Shown here: positions 22,690 through 34,445 of the stretch, piece after piece
Layout: each line of letters starts with the position of its first letter
How positions within the stretch are numbered: position 1 is the first letter of the stretch
Assembly (NCBI GenBank): GCA_959347315.1
Contig: OY365808.1
Coordinates: forward strand, 6,537,672 to 6,601,671
Reading direction: 5' to 3'
DNA: 64,000 nucleotides
Source: Bimastos eiseni
Taxonomy: Eukaryota; Annelida; Clitellata; Crassiclitellata; Lumbricidae
Translations under genes and position numbers: made by a program
Notes under the pieces: model-generated
Told to the model about the DNA's origin: nothing
The model's database searches: none
Seen by the model: the letters and a program-made list of their open reading frames with translations, nothing else

Positions 22690-24120
22690 GGCCTGTCTAT
22701 ACTTTCGTGAGCCATACGAATTCTGTTGTGGATTGAGATTATTATTTTCCATGCGTGCAGATCTCTGTGAGGATTATAACGTCGCGAAGGACTTCTTTCA
22801 ACCCGAAGACCGATCGCTAACTAATAGATAGAAGCTACACGAACGACAGCCACGTTCCCCGTGAGCCTGAATACTCCAAATTAAGTCCACATTGTTTAGA
22901 GGCAATCATTAGGTCTAATGTAGAATCCATAGACAGAAAAGAAATATAGCGGGTTCTTACAGTTTAATTCGTTTGCGAATACGAGAACGGATTAATTAAA
23001 ATTATCACAAAAAGAGAGAGAATCAATGAGTTTAATTCGTGCATCGCAGGCTCAGATTTTGCATAGATGCAGACAGTCCGTTGCAACCGCTCTGACAAAC
23101 CTACGCAAATCAATTCTCAAATCTGGAAAGCTATTCCGCTTGTAATTCGTTCTTCCATTAACTACTAACCATCACACACTTAACCCCCTAACGACCAGCA
23201 TGTAGTAAAACGTAAGTCATACGGTCTTTAAAGGGTTCCGTCCCGTTATTGGTCCTTCACTCTTCGCCAGTGCAGTACACGTCCGCATTAGCTAAGTTAG
23301 TTAACTATTGACGAATTTGTTTGGTTTCTGCATTTTCAGGGTTTACGGTTCCTTAACTGCCTGCTTCTCCTCCTAGTTCGCCTAGTTTAGAAGTAATATT
23401 AATAATCAGTTATCTTTTCTTCTCTTAGCCTAATTCTGCTACGTGGGTATCCCTTCAAGCGGGATCTTGATCTCTTTTTAGGCTCCCTCTTTAGTATATA
23501 GTCTCCATTGTTTGTGCGTTGGTTAAACTGCTTGTTATGACTACAAACAAAATAATAGAAAGAGTTTGATTGATATTAATAAAGAGTAGAGCACACGATA
23601 CCTACCTGTCGCTTATCAGCTAAAATAAGTATCTTGCGCTCTTATTTCCTTTTCAAATGTAAATCATACCAGAGCATAATCTAAAATAACTTGACGTGAG
23701 GCGATAAGCTCGGCTGAAGAAAACGTCGTCTCCCTATCTGAATTACCACCGCGTTATTCTGCAGGCAGTCTGTTGTTTTCGGCAGCAGAGGAGATTCTTT
23801 TAAATGTTCCGATAATTAATTATTCGTCGAACTTCAAAGCAAACAGCCGCTTCGAATTATCGCTTCAGTCGCTCGTTTAAAACTGAATCCAATTATATCC
23901 CATAACGCTAACGTCCGAGAAGAATAGCAGGGTATCTCCGTTTAGAGAAATGCCTCAAATTGTCACCTTTCTTACCACAGACCATTCGTATGAAGCGATT
24001 ACTCCGATCACCCTCTGCAGCCAGGTGATGATGCGAATGATGCGGAGGAGGGTAAGGCATGAAATCAACTAGGAGAGTGGAACGGCACCCCAGCGCGAGC
24101 TTAGATACTGTGGCTGCAGG
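22690..24120. other. Non-coding stretch, nothing identified
   Basis: AT-rich, with no ORF longer than background, no domain motif and no clear repeat ends. Confidence 0.5.
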
Positions 24121-24600
24121 TTGATCGAGCATCAATGTGTGCATGCATGCGGCGCCTGCATGTGTCGTTCCCACCCTCCTCCCGCGGATACAGAAGCTGG
24201 TACACGACATATGCACCATCCGGTCGATTAGGGATGCACCATCATCATCATCAGCAGCATCGTCATCCACTGGCCAGTGTTATCACTGGACACAGCGGCA
24301 TAATCCTCTCACGGACGACGGCGCCGAGACAATGTCCGCAGCGACCGTGTCGAGCATCGGCCGGGACGGTCGTTTGAATGATGCCAGCTTCCGCCACAGC
24401 GCTCGAATCTAATCGCGGGAAACATTCGTTCCTTCTCAACGAAACTCGACCGACGGATTAAAAGACGAGATTGTCTTGCGCCTTTCTTCGCCGCTTTTCC
24501 ACCGATCCAATTAACTTCCTTCCAAACGTGTCTGGCTCTTTTCTTTAATGTCTCCCTCCCGTACCGAAACGTTCCCATCTTCCAATCATCCCCGCCTCCT
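24121..24600. other. GC/CpG-richer block with overlapping open frames, no gene supported
   Basis: Open frames overlap on both strands, including a CAT-repeat (poly-His/Asp) at 24240-24265. No domain, signal peptide or splice pattern supports any of them. It may be a CpG-rich regulatory island or untranslated exon. A TC-rich microsatellite follows at 24630-24685. Confidence 0.25.
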
Positions 24601-26275
24601 CATGTGTCTCTTTGTCTCAGCTTATCCTCAAAAGTCTCTCTCTTTCTCTCTGTCTGCCTGATTGTCTGTTTCTCTTTCTCTCTAATGGATTGCAGTGATT
24701 TGACTCATTTAGCTGGGCTCAGTGGTTTGGTTGAGAGTAACCTATCTATTGTAAGGAAACGGTCACGTTGACGTCATTGAATCGCTATTGTAATCTCAAA
24801 ACGTCTGAAGCGCCACTCGAAAGGGACGAGCAGGGCACCAGCTTATGCACGAACTTGCGCGCTTATGTATATGTAGGCGCGCTTTTGCCGTGCGCGATTT
24901 TGTCGTGTCATCGGTAGAAGACTGAGAAAGAAAAATAAGAAATTTATTCTTGGTAGCTTGACACCAGCTTCAAACGCATCGAGGCGTCAATCGCCTCTGA
25001 GTGATGGAGGCAAATTCCCGGTATCAAGTGCCAGGAAGGCAAGATATTCCTCCCTACGACGCAAAAAATGGCCTTCCCCTAGCTGAAATTGGAAGTATTT
25101 GACTCCGGACCCCCCTAACTTGACGCCCCTGCATCGAGGAATTTTGGTAATTGTATTGTACGAATTGCTCGGATGCCTGAATAACAGTAAGCAATGTCGG
25201 CGATCATCGATACATTGGTCGTCCACATCATGATCATGCGTTTGTGTGTGACATCAATAATTGTTGCAATACAAAATTTGGACTGGAGTGTCGCCATCGT
25301 CCCACCTTTTGACGAGCACTCGCGCTGCTGTTGGGAATCTGAAGGCATTCAATGCCGCCAAGATTATACATATATCAATCCGTTAGATTGAACTATTAGC
25401 AGTCTCTTCCAACATATAACCGTTTCATCTGGGAGGAATCGGCAGCGTTTATAGGTCTACAATAGCAAAGCACTCGTCCAATAGGCAGGACGATATTTAA
25501 ACAATAGTTGACAATGTACTTAATCAAATTTACAAGAGGTCAGATTGCACATAATTCATATTACCAAGGAACAGCAAAAACAAAGGAAGAAGAGCTCTCT
25601 GTTGCCAGCACGGACGTTAGATCAAATAAATCTGCGGAGAGGTAAATCGACGAAAGGAGTTATAGCATCGACGCCGTGCAATTGACGACAAGCCCCTAAA
25701 AAATTCTCGAGAATGCGAATTACGCCTTCAGACACGAAAAAAATTAATATCAGTTTCTGTGCAACGACAACAAGTCATAAAAAGATGATTATCCTCGCAT
25801 TCCCTTTCTCCAGTTTTCTCCAGGTGTGAGACTGTCCCTGTCAAAGTGGTAGAGTTGACGTCACATCTCAATACCTCGATTCGTGTCATATAAGCGTTTC
25901 TAGGCGGTTATGAAGAGAATGGCGAGCGAGCATCAGTTATAAATTGTAGATTCGTCAGGTATGGGTTTAATTAGTCTTTAGAATGGCAAAAATTGGAAAC
26001 CTCCACTTCTGACCCATCACTGAGCACCCCCACAGAATCCGCACAAATGGTGGTACACGTAAGATCTACAGCGCCCACAAGAGTGTACGAAGTCGCGGGA
26101 ACCGGCTTAATCATATAAAAAAATCGATTGGCGGGGTGAAGACCCAGAGAGTTAGGCAGACAGTCAGACGGCTAAAGTAGATTGTGTTTAGAACTGAAAC
26201 AGCGAGGAAGGTAAGCCCTATACACGGGGAAGAGAAGGAGTTAGGATTTGTGAAAAAGAACCAGTGTTTTCAGTT
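24601..26275. other. Non-coding stretch with one short interspersed-repeat fragment
   Basis: The only recognised piece is AATCTCAAAACGTCTGAAGC through GGGCACCAGCTTATGCACGA at about 24793-24853, a copy of the family described for 43167-43765. No gene is supported. Confidence 0.45.
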
Positions 26276-26279
26276 TTGA

Positions 26280-26645
26280 CAGAAAGCCTTATGGGAAGAT
26301 AGCAATTAAGAGGCTTTGGTGAGTTCGTAAGATGGTGGACCAGATATTGTACTTAATACTGGAGGGAGTTTGTTTCAAATACGTGGGACAGCAGTGGCTA
26401 TGACTTACAAATTTCAGAGATGAAGTGACGGAAGGGCGGAGCAGGATGCCATGGAAGGGAAACGGGCTAGCGAGGTGATTGGACAGATGGACTGTGATCA
26501 ACTGATGGAGATCAAAGGATCGGGAGGATTTTAAGTGCGTTGTACTTGTAGTTGACAAAGGTGAGACTTAAAATATTCAAATCGTTTAGGTATTTTGGGC
26601 AAATGGAGTGATTTGAGGACAGGAGTGATGCACTGGTGGCTTTTT
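26280..26645 (-). mobile_element. LINE reverse-transcriptase tail remnant
   Basis: On the minus strand the fragments ITPVLKSLHLPKIPKRFEYF, then WSTILRTHQSL and nearby pieces, fit the HITPVLKSLHWLPVxxRIxFK segment of CR1/L2-type ORF2. It is broken by frameshifts and stops. Related to the fragment at 41615-41861. Confidence 0.6.
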
Positions 26646-28430
26646 TTATGACAGCACAGCACAATGACATCAATGTCTTCGCCTCATTCTACCCGAGTCT
26701 TCCCTTCAAACTCTGCTGACTTTACCAAGTCTACTTTCTGGGGACATCGAAACAAATTTTGGTAATCGACCACATACCCCATATCGGACATCATGGGCTT
26801 CCAAGAATAAATTTATGTTCTATCCTCCCAATAGGGTCTACCAGAACTCTTCTAAGCCCTCAAATTCCATTACTCTAAAAATTATCTTGTCATTTGCTGT
26901 TATCCACCAAATTCATTGCGCTTCAAGAGACCTAAATTCTCAATTTCGCTTTTAACCCCATCACTACGATTGTATTTAGGGCTGCCAACCGTCCCGGAAT
27001 GCCCGGAATAGTTCTGGAATCGACCCGAGCCGTCCCGTGTCCCAGGCATTTCTCATTTTGTCCTGGAAATCCGGGAATATGTAAATAATTATAAATGATT
27101 ATGCGATTCAATGACATTATCCAAATTCAAGCAACATGAGCAATACTGTAATAAAACATCATAATTCTCAATGTTCATAATCATGATTTAATCATAAGTT
27201 TCTCGACTAATCAACTTTCGATTAAGGACTCGAAAGTCTCAACACCGATCGAAATTCACAACTTCATAAGCCTATAGCGGAATGCGTAAAACTTCGGTTT
27301 AGTTTATGCTTACTGTCAGTAGGCCTACTATTATTTTATGAATGTGTGTGCGAACAGTGAATTGCAGAAATCATTCATCATAGTGGGAACTGGGATGTGT
27401 ACCGGAATGAGTTTGTTCAGAGTTGTCTGCCCTAATTGTATTCCCCTCCGCAACATTCTGCATAGCCTTCCTCCTTAAAGTCCGTAAGTCTCTGGTGGCG
27501 ATATGGTCTCTATGGTCCGTGAAGCGGCTGTCATCCTCAATTCATCCCTAAGTGAAAGCATCTGCGTGGGTGACAAACAATGTCCTTCGACACACCAACT
27601 GTAGGCGTGTATCGCCAAATGCGTTCACTATTGCTACGCCCATGCAATATATTGCCCCTTTGAAGTCGTTTTATCTCATTACTTTACATCGTCAAACCAT
27701 TTATCATAAATTTCGTGCAGAAGAGATGACAGACAGGCTTGGCAATATGTTCGATCGCTTGACTTGCTCTAGGGTGCATCAGGGTCGTTCTTCTATCAGG
27801 GTAGACTACATACACCGATGCGACTTATAATCCAACGTCGTCTATACGCAGTCGCAATTGTCAATCTGTCTTGCACTACGCTGCACGGAGACTGGCAAAC
27901 GTCCGCAATCTCATTTACCGGCAATAGATTTACTTTCCGAATGCGCTTAGCCTCCTCACATCTAGCGTACATGTTTTATGAGATTGCACCCTACACGATC
28001 AAAAGTCGTGATGATCTTAGCCATCAACCAATCCTTGATCTCTCGTTTCGCCCACAATGGGGCTCATCGTTACTTTATAGATGGGCGGCGGCGCGACTCG
28101 TTCATTGGACTAAGGCTTCAGGAAATCCGGTGAACACTTAAGAATATGAGTAAGCGGCGAGCTGTGGCGAATCGGTTAATAGGTGACGCAGACTGTATTA
28201 TATTTGAATGGCTGATCAGGATTCTTGGAAACATCAGCCAGTTAGACCAAAGGTCGACCTCGTAGATTTCTGAAATTGTTTCCGAGGGTATACCAATCGA
28301 GGAATATCGATCATAAAACGATTGGCTGAATTGAACTGGCGCGTAAAGCGCGATGTAATTACACGCTTTGAAAGGCTTCAGTAGTGATATCATTCCACAT
28401 TTTGATACGACATGCTTCTAATCGTTCTCG
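26646..28430. other. Non-coding stretch, nothing identified
   Basis: Includes a GTCCCGGAATGCCCGGAAT-type GC-rich patch at 26970-27080, which may be a decayed DNA element end. Frames at 27552-28141 have no domain and random-looking composition. Confidence 0.4.
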
Positions 28431-28775
28431 TAATCTCAATGCTTCTAAAGTGCCACTTTAACGTCAAGCGCATGGCACCAGCTTATTCACGAGCGCGATT
28501 TACTAGGGCATTATGAGACAAAAGTCCCATTGTAATGAACTCAGGGCTATAATTAGGCCCTATGCAGATTAAAAAATAACGAATTTCTTTTATTTGCCGT
28601 GAATTTTAGCGTTTTCCGTAAGTTTTCACATGTGCTGCGCACTTGCATGTGCTCATAAATTTCTGATGTTAAAAACAACTGTTACCATAAATAGAAGTCG
28701 CGAATTTCGCTATTTAAAAAAAAGAATGAGTGATCTTTTCACTTTTCGAACGTGATATTCGTATGCGTAGCGTAG

Positions 28776-29762
28776 GCCATCAGGATGGGTCACTGTAGGG
28801 TTGGTGCCACCCGGTGCGGTCACTCATGGTATCATCCCGCATGGAACTCCTCCCTTATGGTTAGAACGTCATACAGTCTGATACAGAATCCTTAATTAAT
28901 AGTCCCCAATATGTTTGTACTAATGTTATAATGTTAGGCCTATTCGTTAACCGTAATCTAACCCAAAAAGCCGAAAATTACTTTATATTGCGATACTTTT
29001 TAGTTTCGAATAACACAATTTACACATTCTATATAGGCTAATGACAACCGCCATTTGCATTCGCATCATCTGAAGGTAGTGTTGATTTTAATGTGCAACT
29101 CAGGCGTGCTATAGGCCTATATCTATAGGCATAATTATAACCAAAGCCTCACTTAGAGCATTCGCCAGATAGGTCTATGAGACACCTGCAGCGATCCCGC
29201 ATATTCCAGGTGCGAAGATCGCAACCGCTGAATTCAAAATTCAAACCCAGGCGAAACTTTAGTCTAGGCTGCAAAGCTAGTTCCTATATAGGCCTATAAT
29301 CATTCATCCCAAATTCCCAATCATTCATTCGCTTTAACATTTGTATAGCGCCCCCTCAAGAAGTCTACGTGGAGACGCTCCCAGCCCAACCACGGCGGTA
29401 CACATCAGTCTTGCGCAACTTGTGAAAGAAGAGCGCTTTACTGGGTAATAAATTTATGACGATACTGACAGTAGCGCATTATAAAGGATCGGTTCATCAG
29501 TAGGTCGATTTTAGCAAAGAGTTTAAGCATTACATAAATTGGTAATTATAATTAATTTATTGTATCATATACATGTAAGATAAAGTTACGAAATATGTTT
29601 TTTTTACCACAGCTGTTATCGGTAATTTAAAATGACTCAACTTTGCTGAAATTTCGAACAAACGCTGTTTATGCAATCATTGTATCACTTTGGTGTCACC
29701 CCTCTGATGGTGTCACCCGGTGAAGTCCGCATCTCCTGCATCCCCCTAGTGACGCCACTGAG
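28776..29762. mobile_element. Putative DNA element with GGTGTCACCCGGTG subterminal motifs
   Basis: The right end reads GGTGTCACCCGGTGAAGTCC...CCCCCTAGTGACGCCACTG; inverted, it starts CAGTGGCGTCACTAGG, a common DNA-transposon end in animals. The left end (GGTCACTGTAGGGTTGGTGC then CACCCGGTGCGG) is a diverged inverse. About 980 bp, no transposase. Inside lies one copy of the diverged repeat shared with 31300-31565. Confidence 0.5.
28960..29290 (+). repeat. Diverged dispersed repeat, copy 1
   Basis: Aligns by eye over about 300 bases with 31300-31565: shared words CACAATTT, GACAAC-GCCA-TTGCA, CATCATCT, GCAA-TCAGGC, GAGTTCAAAATTCAA-like, and AGGC-AA-CT near the end. Non-coding. Nature (old element or local duplication) unclear. 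Confidence 0.45.
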
Positions 29763-30617
29763 GCTATCTTCCAAGCATTTCCCAGCGCCCACATAAGACA
29801 ATGTCAGAGACATCCAATAATTCACATGGGCTGGGGGTTAATTGTTGTGAAGTCAGATGGCGCAAATCTAATCGGATAGGCGTCGGGTGTCCATTGTGAC
29901 GAGTCACGCTCTGTATCTTGTCATGTTGCCGACCCTCTGGATTTCGGACCACTGTAATATCAAATATATATAACGCCAAATATGAAACGAAGCTCTTGGA
30001 GTTGGCTGTTGCTATGCGGCACACGAGGGTCCACCAGAAAGCCACGGGGAGACGACCGACCAAGCAGAGGAAATAGCAGAAGACATCAAATAGGACGGAG
30101 CAGAAACGTTTAAAGCAGAGCGCAAAGATGCAACAGACCTAATCATTCACCTTCCAACAATTGACCAAAACGACATCCGACCACACAGCTACTCTGCCTC
30201 CTCTGGCAATCGGACTCTTATCTCCCTCAGGCTGCTCCTCTGATTCGATGCAGCACTCGTGAATAAGCCGGTGCCCTGCGCTTGGCTTTCGGAAGGCACT
30301 TTAAAACTTCCATCTTAGAAATGTCTTTGGTTTACGCGGACGATAGCGATTAACTGATTTGTGTATTTCTTATTGTTATTGTTGGCAACATTATCCAACA
30401 AAAGTATTATTGCCAGTGGACTGTACGCACAATAATTACAAGGAAAGTATCTTGCAACTATAAATCCGGTAAATCTAGATTCAACGCTCTGTTCATTGAT
30501 AACCCAATCAAATTCAAGCACAATGTGCAGAAATATAATGCAAGAACTATCAAACAGCAGCTACACTCCAGAAATATATTTCAGTTAGTTTACTGCTATA
30601 ATGTGTCTACTCTTGGC
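29763..30617. other. Non-coding stretch with an interspersed-repeat fragment
   Basis: 30190-30310 holds AATCGGACTCTTATCTCCCT through CACTCGTGAATAAGCCGGTG and GCGCTTGGCTTTC, the inverse orientation of the repeat at 43167-43765. No gene is supported. Confidence 0.45.
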
Positions 30618-30894
30618 TAAGGCTGTCAAAAAATGTTGAAATGACGACCCGGGTACCCGTCGACCCGCGCGGTAGGGTACTTTGTTTGGAAATGTATAAA
30701 ATTGCGCATTTTTACGAAATGTCGGGCACCCGAGAATCGAATTCATTGCCCCGGCAGTCAGCCAATATGACCAAGGAAATATTTCTGGCATATTTTCAGG
30801 TAAAATGGCGCATTTTTACGGAATTTCGGTTACCCGAAACCCAATTTTATTACCCCGGTAGTCAGCTTCGGTCGGGTACCCGTTGACAGCCTTA
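30618..30894. mobile_element. hAT-type MITE, copy 2
   Basis: Starts TAAGGCTGTCAA, ends TTGACAGCCTTA, with the 8-bp duplication CTCTTGGC on both sides. The interior has the same order as copy 1 at 3793-4064: GACGACCCGGGTACCCGTCG, GGCATATTTTCAGGTAAAAT, and GGTCGGGTACCCG near the right end. Non-coding. Confidence 0.88.
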
Positions 30895-31299
30895 CTCTTG
30901 GCAAGCTTAAAATAAAACATGAACTAGAGAAAAACAGCTTACCCTGACCCTAAACGACCCTCATATCGCCTAACCGACCCTCACGATGCTTAACCTGACC
31001 CTATCCACTAGTAACCTTCTTGTCTTGAGGGGATACTTACTCAAGTAACAAACAAACGAACCACTTACAAAGCGGTCAGCAAATGGCAATTATATACAAA
31101 CCTACACAATAGGTCATTCAATGCGAAATGAGGAAAGCAGCTGGATAGGTCATAATTAACGGAAATTGAAATTGGTCCTGTTTGTCTCAAGAAAGGCTCA
31201 TGAGTGGAATGCTCTGGAGATATGAAATTTTACAACACGTCTTCATGCGAATTTTTAGATAAACGTGACTATTTTTAGTGGACAATTCCCTTTAAATTC

Positions 31300-31565
31300 T
31301 GATATTTGGACATTTTTAGCTTTGAATTGCACAATTTGCCAACATTTGACACAATAACAACTGCCACTTGCACTGACATCATCTAAATGCTGTGATAATT
31401 TTGTTAATATGCAAATCAGGCACATTAGTCATATAACCACTGCCTCCCTCAGAGCCCTCGCTAAATGGAACACTCACGATCGGGTAGACATACATGGAAA
31501 CAATTTCAGGGGTAAAGCTGAGTTCAAAATTCAATTCCAGGCAAAGCTGGACTGTAAGGCCAGTA
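31300..31565 (+). repeat. Diverged dispersed repeat, copy 2
   Basis: Partner of 28960-29290, same orientation, about 2.3 kb apart. Shares GCACAATTTGCC, the CATCATCT region, CAAATCAGGC and AGTTCAAAATTCAA. Confidence 0.45.
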
Positions 31566-31735
31566 TTATGATAAAATAAATTTATGATACAAACCAATGA
31601 ACCTCTATAAAGATGAAATAAACAACACAATTTGCAGGTTAGAGAGATAAACTGAATGCTGATATTTACAAAGTTCTATGAAAGTGTTATGTATATCACT
31701 AAAATTTAATTTTCTCACAAAACAATTATTTACAT

Positions 31736-32077
31736 CAATGTTTCCCAAACTATGGGTTGCGACCCAAAAGTGAGTCACGGTGTCTTGTCAAGTTGGTTGC
31801 CACGCTTCAGGTCTGTTTAAAAATAGTTCCCTTAAATTCAGAAAAACAAAATGAAACTGTTCACTTGACCTTCTTTGTTGAATATAGTATACTCCAATGA
31901 GTAGTCTAGTCTAATCTCTTCATTATAATTATTGAGTATATTTAGTGCATTTGAATGCATTGACATTGAAATGCTAATTAAATTTTTACCCAATATTGTT
32001 CGCCTTATTGAGGTGGGTCGTGGGCATTCAAAGATTTTCCAAGTGGGTCCCACGACCAAAAAGTTCGGGAAACACTG
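31736..32077. mobile_element. hAT-type MITE with perfect 8-bp duplication
   Basis: Left end CAATGTTTCCCAAACTATGG, right end inverse CAGTGTTTCCCGAACTTTTT. Subterminal GGGTTGCGACCC / GGGTCCCACGACC. Flanked at 31728-31735 and 32078-32085 by ATTTACAT. The CAGTGxTTCCCAAACTTTTT end is a widespread hAT (Charlie-like) signature. Non-coding interior. Confidence 0.88.
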
Positions 32078-33095
32078 ATTTACATAAAAAGGATACTTAT
32101 TCTACATTTACCATATCATACCTATAAACTTCATAGAAATTTCCTAAAATCAACAGAGCAAAATATTAAATATATATTTCAGGAAATAGCTTGCTCGCTT
32201 GGTGCTAAAACAGTAAAATCAAGCAGAAATTGTAATAAATAATCTCAAGTCTTTCTCACCGTAAGCAACTGTGATTATTATATAGTCATTTTCATCTGCA
32301 ATAATCCTGTATAAAATGGTCATTCAAATTTTATTACTAGAAAATGTAACAAACTTGAATCATCCTTCAATCTCCAATTGTGACAATTCACATATGTATT
32401 TATTTATTGGCAAAGGAATTTGAGAGCAATCAGTACAATCCCATTGTTGTGGTACAAAACATAAAATCAAATCTTGGCGTCTAAAACGTCGAATGAACTA
32501 AAAGGATTGACTTAGACAGCAGATGGTGTTCTTGAACCCTTCACGTATCCACAAACAGCTTCTTTCAAAAGTTCCAACAATACACTTTATGAGAACCTAA
32601 TCTATCATGCACCATCGAATTCCAGTGCCCGCGACCCACTACCTAACACCTAACACTATCCCCATGATTTCGTCTTAAATATACCTTTGTCACTGGCAAG
32701 TGTAATACTTCCTAATGCAAGGGAATGCTTCTACCAAAAAGCAGCAGCAAATATTGTCATAGTTACAGTAATTTAAGGCAAATTCTGACTCATCTGAAAC
32801 AGACGAAACTAAAATGCCTACACAATGATAATAATAGCAATGACTAAACTCTGTATCAGCGAGCATGAGTTTCAGTCAAAGCAGGATTTTTCAGTTCTGG
32901 GTCCTCAACACTAGTCTCTAACAGTTGTGTGTACGATTGACACCAATGGGTCCTGAGTCCATGTTATTATAGGACAGAGTTACTAAGTGTATTTTTAATG
33001 TGCCATTCCAGTAACTCTTTGGGGCTGGTTTCACCTTCATTGTCTTGCACAACATCAACATAGTGATTCATTTTGATGAGGGAAAAGATGGAAAA
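32078..33095. other. 3' flank of the minus-strand BTB-ZF gene
   Basis: AT-rich, no ORF with a zinc-finger signature on either strand. It probably contains the 3' UTR of the 33099-40546 gene, but I could not fix a poly(A) site. Confidence 0.4.
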
Positions 33096-33098
33096 GCA

Positions 33099-34224
33099 TT
33101 ACTTACTACCCATAACCTCACTGGGAGCAGACAGTATTGGCGAGTGAACATGCTTCTTCCGCGTGTGTTCGTTGAATTTACTCCGAATAGCTGTCGAGAA
33201 ATTGCAGAGAGGGCAGCGTAGAGTCTTCGGTCGATGTACCTTGACCAAGTGACCGTAAAGATTGCGCTTGGCGTGGAAGAGTTTACCACACTCTGGACAC
33301 GGAATGTCTTTGATGTTTTGGTGTTTCTTCTGGTGGTCATCGTATCGTGTCTTGCGGTTCGAGGTGAACGAGCACTGATCACACTTGAAGATGACGATCT
33401 TATGGTTTGTCTGGATGTTGTGCTGGCTGAAGAGATGAGCTGAAGTGACCATAAACCACCAGAACAGCATGCTTAGTTCAATATAGAAGAAAAGCGGTAG
33501 ATCGAGCTAGTCAGGAGGCTGCCATTGGTATGAAATGTTAGCGACTTCACTTTCTCAGCCTCGGCATTTGAGGGCAGATGGTCAGTCCTCTCCCTTGCTG
33601 TCTCATCTTCCCATTGAGATTGTAGTCATCACAGCAGAGTTGGCCAGGAGCGCAGGTTTCTGCCTTATGTGGATTTGAACCTCGACCTCTCGACTGACAG
33701 TCTGGCACGTTAAAAACTGCAGCATCGAGCACTGTAGTTCAATTATATTAAACGTTAAGTACAAACCCTGAAGCATTGTTATTAGCATTTTGGGCATTAA
33801 TTTTTAATTGTGATGTGTAAATGGAAACATATGTCAACTGGAAATACTGCAACCTTTTTAAACTCAAAGTAAATTAGAGAATAACCCATTAACGTTCTGC
33901 ATGTACATTCAAGGCATTAATAATATTCAGTGCTGCTATATTCAGTAAATGTGGTTAATTTCAGCTTACACTGAAGATTGATTTTGTCGAATGTTCGATA
34001 TGGACATTGGTCGCAGGCGTGTGGCTTGTTTTTGGAATGTCGAGCAATGTGACTCTTGAGTTCATGCTCCAGGCCAAACCCCATTCCACACTGGTCGCAG
34101 ATGTACGGCCGAATGCCCTGATGGATGGCACTTTTGTGTCTCTCAAGTCCACTGACCAATCAGAAATCAAAAAATAGTGCTAAAGAAATAATATATATAT
34201 ATTATATATATAAAAATATGTATG

Positions 34225-34255
<31 letters not shown>

Positions 34256-34372
34256 GATACAAACAAATAATTAATACACAGATAATCACGATACAAACAA
34301 ATAATTGATATAACATCCATGACACACAAAAACTAAGAACCCAATATATATAATCAGGACACAAACAAATAA

Positions 34373-34445
<73 letters not shown>

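Noticed and set aside
23908..24578. Overlapping frames in the GC-rich block
   Set aside because: Frames overlap on both strands, which is expected in GC-rich DNA. None shows a recognisable motif.
27552..28141. Two successive plus-strand frames of about 100 codons
   Set aside because: No domain, no signal peptide, and no splice-linked partner. Composition looks random.
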